DNA of 64,000 nt. Origin: Glandiceps talaboti (Eukaryota; Hemichordata; Enteropneusta; Spengelidae). The DNA lies in NCBI RefSeq assembly GCF_964340395.1, contig NC_135553.1, positions 15,650,001 to 15,714,000 on the forward strand. Reading direction: 5' to 3'. Both the position numbers and the translations under genes were made by a program. Shown here in pieces: positions 36,087 to 49,100 of this stretch (positions are counted from its first letter, which is position 1; every line of letters starts with the position of its first letter). The notes beneath the pieces were generated by a model. That model saw nothing but the letters and a program-made list of their open reading frames with translations, was not told the DNA's origin and did no database searches.

Positions 36087-36286
36087 TTATACCTCAACAG
36101 ACTTTTCCACAAGGACACTATTAAGAGTGGAACTTCCTTCCTTCCTTGTACATAGTTCAGCTTTAGAGGAATGTGCTTGACTTGAAAACCAATTCTTGAC
36201 ATTTCTATCCATTGCTATAATTACTTGCTCTAATATGACACCCTGCCTACTAATTTTTAATCGATTCCCAACCAATTTCCTGAAAC
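36087..36286 (-). CDS. TBCD: Putative terminal coding exon of TBCD
   Basis: This open segment has a pyrimidine-rich acceptor 'ccccattattgtttcccag' and contributes two bases, 65 codons and a TAA at 36087. With the previous exon it completes Gly (g|gt) and then reads F-R-K-L-V-G-N-R-L-K-I-S-R-Q-G, later 'VILEQVIIAMDRNVKNWF', and ends K-S-V-E-V. No family is recognised. The phase match, strong acceptor and lack of another candidate gene favour a terminal exon, but the peptide could be a chance open frame. A 3' UTR should follow below 36087; I could not pick a convincing AATAAA signal on the minus strand. Confidence 0.5.
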
Positions 36287-39200
36287 CTGGGAAACAATAA
36301 TGGGGAATTAACAGTAACCCCTACTTGCTCTGTACCATTAGAAGTTAAAATAAAACGTGGGAAGTGTCCAGTCTCTCCCGCTGACTTGGAACAATTGTGT
36401 AAAATTAAGACCATTGGCTGGTCTGCAATGATGTGTAAATTCTACACACAACATTTGAAGAAGGTTATCAATGCATTGTGAGAGCAATGAAGCAATGTAA
36501 TTGCAATGAGATTACACCTACAGTATTAGTGATGTCCTTACATGCTGTCCAACAGTTTTTTTCACTCATTCACTTGTAATTGGAGAATTCCCTGCGGAGT
36601 TAAAAGTCTTTCATATCTCACATTCCTTCTACCTGCATTTAATAGACAACACATGTACTGATGCTGCAAGTATCGGCGGCGGCATACACAGACTCTTTTC
36701 AATTTCACCTCAACAATACACTTCTCGCTAAGTGATAAATACGGACATTAACATGTCTATCACCATGACAACGTTTTTAAAAAAAAATAAAATTTGAGTA
36801 TCAACGTTTGTGCATGGAAATCAGCTGACTATCTGTCTGACTAGATGACAAAGACAGTATACAGCAGATGTATGTCATACCTTGATATTTTAGCATTGAC
36901 AATAACAGAACAGAGAAATCCAAACTGTGACACGTTCTCTTAATAGGTAAACACGATATAATGTTGATAACTACACAACAAGTATACGTTTCACTCATAT
37001 TCCATGTGTACTATCCATTTAAAGGAACACTTCTGAAATGCATATTATTTGATGACTGTATATAAAGTAGGTGATACTGGCTGAAGTATAAACATTCAAA
37101 TTTTTAAGGATCTTCTAAATAAAACCTAATAGACAAGATAAATGAATTTAGTTGTTAATATTATTAATATAATTAATATCTGTTTCATCTACTCTTATGT
37201 ATGGCTGAAGGCTATAAATTAACCTTTTTACAAACTTCTGTTACGAAGGCTGAGACAGAAAATATGACACTGAAGTGCCATAATTAATATCTGGTTTCAT
37301 GCCAGAAATGCAGAAAGGTAGGGTGAGCAACTATATCATCAAACCTGAAGAAATAATAACCTTAAAAATGTACCAACATTAGTGGAGATAGCAACAGAAC
37401 TGAAAGAAACACACTACAATCGGAACGTTTGTCATACATAAAAACAAGGTTAGCAAAAAGGGAGTGTAACCAGTTTCTTTTAATTATTATAATTAACATC
37501 ATTATATCTGACAATCTTTGAAAAGAATTCACGTATACAGTGTGTCTCTGTGTAGCACCACTGTGTCTGCCAATCTTTGAAGAGAATTCACTTATACACT
37601 GTGTCTCTGTGTAACATCATTGCATCTGCCAATCTTTTGAAAAGAATTCACTTATACACTGTGTCTCTGTTTAAGCAACAATGGATACAGTCTTACAGAA
37701 TTAAAAAAAAAATATACAACAATGCATCATTTCATTCTTTTATAAAACTTTAAAAAAAAAAGCGGACATTGAACAGAAAAGTGTCAATCAATTCAGTACT
37801 TTTATACTTAATTTCTATTTATTAAAACACACATAATTTCAGAGCTCTTTATCATTTGTCTATCATGGTGAAAATGAGCACACAGAATATGAAACTTATA
37901 ACATTCTCTTCCTGTACATGGACTTTCAACAGTCAGACTGTGTGCAGTCGCCTAAACCATTCCATAATTCTAATTCAATCACCACAATTTAACACTGCAC
38001 GTAATTCATACAACATTTTTAATGTCATCACACATTTATTGCATCCTCTATTGACTAAAAAAAGGGGGATAGAATTTCTTTTTTTTCAATTGGTAATTGA
38101 ATAATCACCACGCTATTAAACGTGTGCAAATAAAGTGTCTGTCTCGACAGGTGTAGTATGAAAAGCAAAGTCTCCGATAACACAGTAGATGTCAATTAGA
38201 TTTACATCAGCAGACAGACATATATAGAGACCACTTTTATCATTTAATAACCAAGACGGGATACCAAGTCTGCAATTAAACAGAATCCGTTTTTTTTTTG
38301 TCAATTCAGTACAACTATTCATTGATTTGTGCGACTGTTTCCAGAAGTGACAATGTAATATGGCTGGTAATTTTTGTAATATAAAGACAACAAAAATATA
38401 CCCATGAATCAGTCTTTAGTTCTATATATGGCTTCACAATTTACCCACAAAGGGTTATAGAGGAGAAAGGGAACAAAAGTCTGCGGAGATAAATGATAAA
38501 TTATGTATGTATGGATGGACAAATAAATAATGAAAATGGCTGAACAATGGAATGATGTGATGTCTAAAATGCCAAGAGTAATAAAATAAGCAGTTGAAAT
38601 GAAAGCATCACTTCATAGTTGGTACCAGCAGAAACAAGTTTTCAATAATTAATATTCCTAATGTTGTTATACTTTGGGCACAAAATCTCTTGCAATATCC
38701 AAAAGAGATTAAAAAGTTGAAAGGATAAACGAGCAGAATGTTGAAAATATCTATTTTAGTACATATAACAGAACCTTCATATTAGTCATGCATGGCATTA
38801 TGAAATCAAAAGTGACCTTTGATATTTCTAAGGATTCTGGGAGAACCAAATATGGCGCCAGAGTTGCAGGAAACTCAAAAATAAAGAAATTGATGAATTA
38901 GATGCTGTATTTTCAAATAGTGAAAAAATGTGTATTCGCATCTTGCACATGCTCTTAATGAATGAAATGCAAGAGAAGACATCATTATGACGGCATAAAT
39001 TGAAAATTTGTCATACCTTTGTAGCTTGCCATTTCATCCTCATTTTCTTGTTTCTTCTCTTTGGCCTTTGCACCAGCCTGCAATATAGTTAACAACAATA
39101 CAAGGTTATTACAACTGCCAACATCAGACTACGGACAAACGGAACCGGAAAACTAGGGAAAGTTAACCACTGAATAGGATTAATAACACTTGGCAGAGCA

Positions 39201-42200
39201 TGTTAGAAGCATACAGACTTGTATTACATTCTATCGTTTGATAAGAACAGTTTTATGGCCACTTTTCCATATACATAATAGTTCACATTCATATAAACAC
39301 ATTCCCAGTTCCCCTGGCATTTCATGTACACATAAAGAGGCCATAAAACTGTCCTTATCAAACCAGGGTGTGTAATTCAAGTCTCTGCTGTTCCAACATT
39401 TGTCCAGTTTTTTGACTTAACAGAAGTGTCCATGATGACAATACACAATATGCAATATACCCAAAAAAATTGATTAGAAGCTAAAATAAGTCAACGCAGT
39501 GTGATAGATGTTGGAACCTTAGACTGTGCTGTTTTCTGAAATTTATAAAAAATAAACATAATTCTATTTCATTATATCATACTATATGAAACTCCTGGTG
39601 AGACCCTCTACCAGTACTGGACAGGATTCAATATGGTTGTTATAACACATAAAGAATACTTCAAACTGAATCAAAAGTAACCACCAAAACCCATGACATT
39701 ACAGACTGTGTTGATTGTTGATACTTAATATAGTCTCAATGTGTATGTCTTATAGTTCCCAAGATACTATACGAATAATATGACCATTTAGTCGAAGGTG
39801 ACACGAGTACAGAGATAACCCTATGGATTAAGACTTGCATCCTATATCTCCTTTGCAAATAGTTTGAAAGAAATCTGCTATAATATTCAAATACAGCAGT
39901 AAGCAAATTTAGCTTGAGTTTTACATTTGACCTTGACAGTCAAGGTCCTATGTAATGATATCAGCAAATATGATCTATAGATAATATATAGTGTAGACAC
40001 TTGAGCTGAGTCTATATGTAGTAATACTAGCTCAGGAACTATACTGTATAGTTCCTGAGCTATTGTACAACTAGTGGGTTTTATGATAAATATAGCCATC
40101 AAAATTTGTTCATACCAGAAAAGAAAGGGATACACCTATGCCCACTATAGTAAGGCACCTTCGTGCCAAGTTTGAATGAAATTGGACAGTGCCGAATCTC
40201 ATTTATATTCTACAGCAAATCACAGACAAGTAAGAAGAGATACTTGTCTGTGAGCAAATCCATCAAATGTTGAACCACTGAACACAATCTATATCATTAT
40301 TCCTTTCTTAACCCTTTAAATAAAAACTGTGTAATTTCAATGAAAAACACGTCCCATCACATTTGAACCAAATTACATTATACAATCTTCATGACTTGAC
40401 AAATCTATTGCGAATTATCCAAAGTCTTGATGATTGACAAATCAGTAGAGAATTACTGAAACACTTCATACTTATTAAACATTCTGATATAGCTTCAAAG
40501 TACAATTCTCTGAGGACATTGGGTATTTATCTATGATAAGTAGGCACATCCCTCGGATGTGGGATGCATAAAAAATTTATCCCTGGCTTCTGAGTAGTGA
40601 ATAATACAGTCAACACTTTTAGTGTGTCAGTCATATAGGAAATACTTTGGGATAAAAGGTCTATGAAACATTAGATTTGGTTCAGTGAGATTAATGTGAC
40701 AGAGACGTTATTGGTAATCTTGTTAACATACAATGTACAACTACGTAATACACCATCAATACAGACTGTTATCTGTACTAGCTGAGAATAAAACCTACAA
40801 TGTACAACTGGGTAATACACCATGAATACAGACTGTTTTCTGTAAGAGCTGAGAATCAAACATACAATGTACGACTATGTAATACACCATGAATACAGAC
40901 TGTTTTCTGTACTAGCTGAGAATAAAACCTACAATGTACAACTGGGTAATACACCATGAATACAGACTGTTTTCTGTAAGAGCTGAGAATCAAACATACA
41001 ATGTACGACTATGTAATACACCATGAAATGTAAGTCAGTTGTTTTCTGTAATAAACATGGAATGATACCACTTTTATAGCTATCTTGACTATGATACAAT
41101 GAGATGATATAGTATGATATGGTACGATATGATACGATATGGTGTGATATGATATATGTGATTATGATATGATATATGGTATGATATGATACAATATGGT
41201 GTGATATGATACATGTGATTATGATATGATATATAGTATGATATGATACGATATGGTGTCATACGATACATGTGATTATGATATGATATATGGTATGCTA
41301 CGATACGATATGGTGTGACACATACAAAATTATACGTTATTATGATATGATATATGATATAGTAACTGTTATTACAGGACAACATATGATATGATACGAT
41401 ATGACATGATATGATATGTATGGTATATATGATATGATATGAAATGATATAATATGACAAATGATATGACATAGAAACTGTTGTTATGAGGCAATATGAT
41501 TGACATTGTTCTACAACTCATACCTCCTCAGTCTATACACAACCCAGCTTGGTTAAAAATTATGTGAATAAATTCTTTCAATCAGCATTCACAAAGGGCT
41601 TCTCCAACACTCAAATATACTTTTAGTAGAATGAGCAGTCACTCGATTATCTCCCCCTTCAAATTACACATCCGGTATATTTAAAGTATTTAAAAACATA
41701 GTATACGAAGTACAAAGTTTTGGACCATTTGGGGGTCAAAACTGCCGGAAATTTACTTGACATGACTACAGAAGTAGCAATTTCTATGTACTGAATACAG
41801 TGTCCCAATGTATTATCATTCAGTTCATGTCCAAGCAAGTCATGATATGGTCATACTTAGGAGGATTAAAAGTTGTATTAAAACACTACCAGCATATTGA
41901 CTATGGGTGTACTTTACTGTTAAGATGTAATCTCCATTACATGAAATGTAGGAAGGATGATGCATTTGTGAAAGCTGTAACTATAAAAAATGATGAAGTA
42001 TTTTGTGTACCATTTAGGTTTTATTACTCCTAAAATGCATTAGATTTCATCTCTTCACCGCACTAAAAATAATTATCATTTGAAAAAACTCATAATACAT
42101 GAAAAGTATATTAAAGGTAATTTGCTTGAAGCTAAATTTCAAAAAAAATAAAATAAATTATCAGCCCACTGAATGGACACGCATTAATTGTATGCGTAGG

Positions 42201-45200
42201 TAATTCTATGGCTTTTATAGTCAGATTTCATTTTCTCAAATAAATTGTCATTATTGGACATGTGATTAAATGGAAACTAAATGCCCATTGCTTTCGGTAC
42301 AAAAGCATGGGAATGACTGTTTTGTATGATAAAGTATCTATTGTTGGTTATCTATTTTAGTAAATGAATATATGTTCAACCTATTTAACGGTTTTCTACT
42401 TATAGCTTGTTTTTAAAAAAAAAAAATATTTATTTATTATACTTCATCACAGGCAAGTCAGAATTACACAATAACAAAAATTAAAAGTAACATGTACAAT
42501 AGACTACAACAGGACAGAAAGACCGTATATCCAAAACACTAGCGCCAAACAAACAATAAAATATTAATACAACAGACAGCCTGTAAAGAGAACTTGATGG
42601 ATAAACAGGTGCCAAGTGCCTCTACTAGTGTCCAACCAACATCAAAAATACTTCAGTTCTAAAATAAATCATCAAAGTGAATGTACAACAACTGAAATTA
42701 ATAACAAATTCATTGACATTAAATAATTTTGCACTCATGACATTTACAAACAGTAGACCATGTACAAAAGACAGTAATATCAAAAGAATTCACAAACTTC
42801 TGGTAATAAAACAATGAAAGCATTAAGTTTAATACATGATGACAAATTCTCTGCATATCTAACTGAGCTGATTCCAAAGGGTACAATTCTATTCAGTGTG
42901 AATTTTTGAACGACTCTGTCTGGCTCATGTTTAGAAGGATAGAACATCAGAGAAGTGTTGTGCATATCAAAAATATGAATACATTGGGAGGAGGAAAAAA
43001 AAAATTAAAAAAAAAAAAAAATTGTGTATTTCCGATAAAATGGCCGCAGAAAATAGAGTAGGTAGGTAGGTGGGGATTCTATTTTATTTTATTTTATCTT
43101 TTTAATTATTTATTATTTTTGAAAAATATTGCTGCAACTCAAAGAACCCCAAAATGTCAGTCAGAATACCCCTTCTACTACAGTTTGATGAAATATGTAG
43201 ACATTGCCGCCGTGGAAAGAAAACAGACATGTATGAAGGTCAAGAAGACAAAGAATTTGTTATCTTTTTGTTTTAAATATTTAAAAAAAAATTTTAGGGT
43301 CGGCTTAAACTACGGTCAGTCGGGTTATCGGAATACATCAATTTTTTGGTTGGTCTTATTATAAATATAGATAAATACATTATTTTTAAGTTGTGTATAA
43401 AACCGTTTCAATTTGACATCTGGGACACCATACCATGGTAGAGTAAACCATTCATTATTATTTTTAATTATAAATCCTGACATGGATGGATGGATGCACA
43501 CGTACACACACAATCAAATGATTTGGTACAGTGATGTATACAAATACACTTAATATCACTTGAAATTTGATGAGCTGATGATTTTCTTCATTTGCCTTTT
43601 ACAACTATTTATTTAATGTGGGTGACACTGAAAAACATGCCATGTCACATAGCAATGAATGGATCAATTACATTTATTAAGACAACAGACAAGAAAACAT
43701 AGTCACAGTTGTTTTCTTAGAAGCTACAGAGCAATAAAATCGACCTTAGGTATATTTATACTTCTGTTTCTCCTTACATCCCAAGTAGTAGTAAGTTTTC
43801 AAATTATTTCTTATTTATTTGTGCTACTTCAACCCCCCCCCCCCCCCCACACACACACACACAACATATCAAAGGACTGTTGGTATTCATCTATTGCCAC
43901 TCTATATCAAAATACATTCAGGAAAGTGCTGTGATGTCACTTTAAAACAAACAACTTACGCTACACTGCACACAACGAAAATGAGATAAAAAACTAGTAC
44001 GACTTGTGACAAATAGAACACTGTTAAAACATGATGAAACATGATAAAGAACAATTCCAGTTACATAGCTAACATGGCTTTTTGCTACAATGACTGAATT
44101 TTATGCAACACTCTAAGTCCCCCCCCCCCCCCATTTTTTTTAATTATCTCAGACTTATGGAGTCGCCTATAAAATTTGAAAAGACTATTTTTGTCTTATA
44201 TTATCCTTTTGTTGAATAGCATAGCCAAATGGCCGTTGCGTTGGTGACCACAGTGTACGGTTAACTATGAAAAGGTTATGATTTTCTTTGCTTGAAGTGT
44301 TCCTATATCCTTACATAAAGAATTGGAAACTGCGTCAAATGGAAAAAAAAAACTTTCTTTTGTGTGCATTTGTGTAAACTCCCTTAGGGAAAGAATGAAA
44401 TGGAAGTGCAAGTCTCCACATGAGATTGATCTGAATTAAGTCAAAGGAAATGTCACAAAGGTTAAGATATATGAACTGATATTAAATAAAGTGGCCATTA
44501 TAGAATAATTGAGTATTGATAGAATATATTGTGTAGGCAACATGGGGGTCGTACAATTACTCCTTATGTTTAGTTACGGAAATGTCATTCACATGATAAG
44601 AACTGATGACAATCAAATCATCCATATTGATTGTATATTCTAACATTTGAAAATACACAAGTGTGACGCCAATTATTTGATTACCTGTCTCCTCCCACAT
44701 ATAGATGAATATCAGACCAAATTGTTGCATTTTTAACAGAAGTCAGATTGTAATTGTCATAAAACAATGTGAATCTTGTATAAAACAGAGGGTCATAATA
44801 TCCCACACACTTAGAAATCTGTATTTATAATAAACGTAAATCACACTGGATTCGTGATAAATTGTTTGATTGTAACGTAAACTGGACTAGTCTTTGTGAT
44901 AAGCTTTTTAAATCTCACATAACACAACGTCCAATCTTACAGTTTGTGACCAGACTGTCTTTGTAATAAGCGGTTTTAAAATCTAATAGACAAAGAGTGG
45001 GCCACTAATGATGCTTTTAGTTCACCTCATTTCACATGAATAGTTCATATACAAGATAAACCATACATGTACATAAATTGAGGTCATTCTTTGTCTTTGT
45101 AATCTGAATGACTATTTTCTAAGATCTTTTTTTTTAAATATATTTTTTGTGATACAAATCAGACTTAAGCAACCTTGTTTTAAGAGAGATTTATATGTAG

Positions 45201-46166
45201 AGCTTATGAATTATTGTTCTGACTTTGATCAAAGGCAAGAAAATGACTAACTGTACTTGTACTCTTCAATTACAATAAACATCTTATTTTAATTCACCAA
45301 ATCCCCTACAGGCAGGTAATACACAGTTAATGGGTTTAAAGTCATTGCAAGCAAATGAAAGTCTTGTCCTAAATTTCCTTCAAGGTGAGAAAAATTGAAT
45401 ACTTCAAGTGAGGTAAAACACAATTTTTTTCTTCAGTCAATATTGCTATCGCAATTGGTAACCCTGTGAATGAGAAAAATAGTGTTTTCGATAACTTGAC
45501 TGACCCTACTTTAAGCCCCCAATTCTAAACATTTTTTTCCTTGCAAAAATGTAAAATAGTAACAATTTACTTCTATTTACATGTACATCTTCATGCCTTT
45601 GCCTCGTCTATAGTCAATTAAATAAAATTGTATCCAGAGAGAAACCAGGTCTTTTCAGACTATAATAGTACAGTCTGTATAATGTGTTCATCTACTTAAA
45701 TTATCATTGTCTTCATTTACTTCTTTTACACCTCATGAAACTCTCACAGAAGTATTGTGACTGACGAGTATCTTATCTTGGGATCAAATGAATTTTTATA
45801 TAAAAATTTAAAGTAAAATAAAATAAAATTTCGACCTACCTACCCAATTTTCTGAAGTCACGTTTAATTGGAAACAAAACATTTTTTTATTTCGCCTATC
45901 CAAACTACTCTATGGTTGAAGAAGCAATCAACAGAAATGTCATATAAGATATTTATGATAAAATTTATCATTATTTTAATTTTTTGTTTCTTTATGACTG
46001 TTACTGAACTGTTATGACTTCTTAATTTGTTTCATCAGTACGAAAAAGGCTATTGTTTGAAATTTGAAAGTTTGAAAAAAGCTGATAACTTAAGTAAATC
46101 CAGTTTGTTTTACACCACACACACACACACGCGCATGCGCATGCGTACACACACAGACACACACAG

Positions 46167-46198
<32 letters not shown>

Positions 46199-49100
46199 AA
46201 ACCATATCATCTGAAAAGCACTGCAGTCTGTGATAAAATTTCAATTTTGAGGGTGCGACCAATTTACCTGAAAGCTAGACAGGGTGTTTAGAAACATACA
46301 GAGCTGACAATTTGTTGAAATCATCCACTTCTCTTTTTGTTAATTTTCACAATATTCATAACTACACTCGTCTGCAATGTCTGTAATATGAACTATTACC
46401 TTTTAACCCAAACCCGTAATGCCGAATATAGTATGAGTGATTGAACTGTCATCATATGAAAAATGGTTCTGAATACATTACAATTTAATTATCAACAATC
46501 TATCTTATCCTGAATAGAAAAATTACAATAAAAAAAAATTTAAAAAAATGATCTTACAATGATGGAAAAATTTATTTAAACAATTTGAACTTTTTCCTGA
46601 AAAAATTGGCTGAATTAACAGAGATATTTTAATACAATGGTTAAAATACTCATAGAGAGCAAAATAGTACTGAGAATGTTACATATTTAATGATTTTAAT
46701 CCATCTCTACGGCCACGTTTTGACAGTGTCATCAGGTACACCATATGGTATGAATGACATCCATGCAATAAATCACGAACACATGACTCGCTGTATTAGA
46801 TTGAAACTGATGAAAATACCTATACACTGTATTTCTACTGGATTATATTGAATACGTATTTGATTGTGTGAATTCAAACCTTTCAACTTTTCAAAATCTG
46901 TTGTATTTAGTTCAAGAGCCTACTAGAATGAGTTTATCACACTTGGCACAAAGGTGATATACTGTGGTGGGCAAATACGTGTCTCTTACTTTTGTGATGA
47001 GATTAAGTTTCATCAAATCGCAACGTGCATGGCAGTGGACTTTTGAATTCACACAAATTGTTGTGCTCCTATTATCACTTTTGACTGAGTAGTGGCCATC
47101 AAATTTGTTACAAAAAATCCACTATTTGCACAAATGCCAAGGAACTAGAAACACAACTCAACTATCTATCCAATAACATCAATATGGCCTTTAATATGAT
47201 ATTATTAGATTTGACTTTGAACTTGACCTGCAAGGTAAAATGTCAAAATCAAGCTATTTTTTGGTGCATATTACAGTATAAAGTACATCTCTTTCAAATC
47301 ATGAGCAAAAAGGCGATACAGAATATCGTAAATATTTAATACTTTTAAATTAATTATTCCGTGGCACATCATTTTTTTAATTAAATGTTGGCCATATTTG
47401 TCGTATAAATCTACTGTATGAAAAAATGTTATAAAGGAACTGTAATCCTAGTTTTCAATGTTTCTGATTCTATAAATTGTGTGACTGTCCACTGTAAAAT
47501 CTGTACTATTTTAATTTTATGACCAAACCAGAAAGACTATTTATAGAGTTTCAGGAAGGCTACAGAATGTTTTTTTTTTTCTTTTTTAAATCTCACACAC
47601 TTTTTGTTATGAACTATACAGACAAAATACAGGTAGTGATAGCACACACATGTGAAATTTGACATGTTATCTGACTGTGAACACAAACAACCAGCTTATA
47701 TTTGAATCTTCCTTGTTTCATCTGACAGTGTGTTCACAGTAAAGATAAAATATATCATTTTATATGCTTGCGTGCTATCAGTATTTACATTTTGTTTTAT
47801 GTAATTTGTAATGGAAAACATTGTATAAAACATAAAAAAACATTGTGCTGGATAATTGGAACTATAGTCACTCCGGTTTGGTAGTACTTTTGAAATTTGA
47901 CATGTATGTTCCTAGGGTTGATGCTCAGATTTGTGCATATAAAAATACCAGTTGTCATTTGGTTTTGGGTAATTTCCGTTTTGGTATTTTGTCAATTCTG
48001 TTTTTTAACTTTTCTGAAACTTGGTCTGTATGTGAATGTGTTTGACTTCTGAACATTTGCTGTCTTGTGGGGTAAACACACAAGCATCTTACCCAAGGCA
48101 GGCATGTGTAGGATGCCACTGTGTGAGAGGGAGGGAGGGAGGGTGGTAGGTGAGGTGGGATGTACTGTCTATGTTTACTGACACGTGAGGGGTGGTTTAC
48201 AATTTTACCATTTACGTTTGCTGATAGAGATGGTTGTTGTCTGTGTACTGACAAGGAGGGGTTCACTGTTTACTGACAGTGGGGGTCACTGTCTGTTTAG
48301 TGGTGGTGGTGGTCACTGTCTATGTTTACTGACTGGGAACTGTATTATTGCACAAAAGACTGTTAAAGGGCTAATTTTCAATCCTTGGTCAGTGTCTTGC
48401 CATTTCCGATGTGTATCAAACCAACATTTACATGAATAAAAGTCTCCAAAATGCAACCATTTTCAAAAATACAGAGACAGATTTCTTTCCTGTATATTAA
48501 TAATACCACAGTCTAACATATGGAGATAACAAATCTGTAATACTCTCTAAAATGCCAGTTCATAGGTGCTGTATGAGCTCTGTGAGTGTGTTTCATGGTC
48601 AAAGTCATCTAGCATAATGAGCGTCGATCTTAATCCGAACCCAATTTATATGCAGATCAGTCACTCATTTAAATATTATGGGATATACATTTTACTCTAT
48701 CATTTCAATTTGCTGTAGATTTTTACCAAGTGAGTGTTGGCTGTGGAAGTGGTTGTTAAGTAAACAACAGAACTGACTATAAAATGAAGTGGTACTATGC
48801 TAACATGAATCGACTACTACTAGACATGTTATATGGTGTATGCAAACATCACATGACACTGTCATATCAGGTGATAAGTGGTGCAAATGTTTGAGTAGCT
48901 ACTTCACATTTTGTCACTCTCATAATCACTACCCTGTCATGATATCAAATCACATGAAGTGTTTATAGTGGCCACAGCTTGCAATAGTTACCATGGAAAT
49001 AAGACAAAATTTGACATGTTATCCTCTGTGATGTACTACTAGTAGTAAAACGTGCTTTTGTGAAGTCTGTCATCACAAGGAAAAAAATATCAAACTAGGT

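Noticed and set aside
41089-41472. 127-codon minus-strand frame rich in His, Ile, Ser and Tyr
   Set aside because: It is a product of the GATAT-rich satellite.
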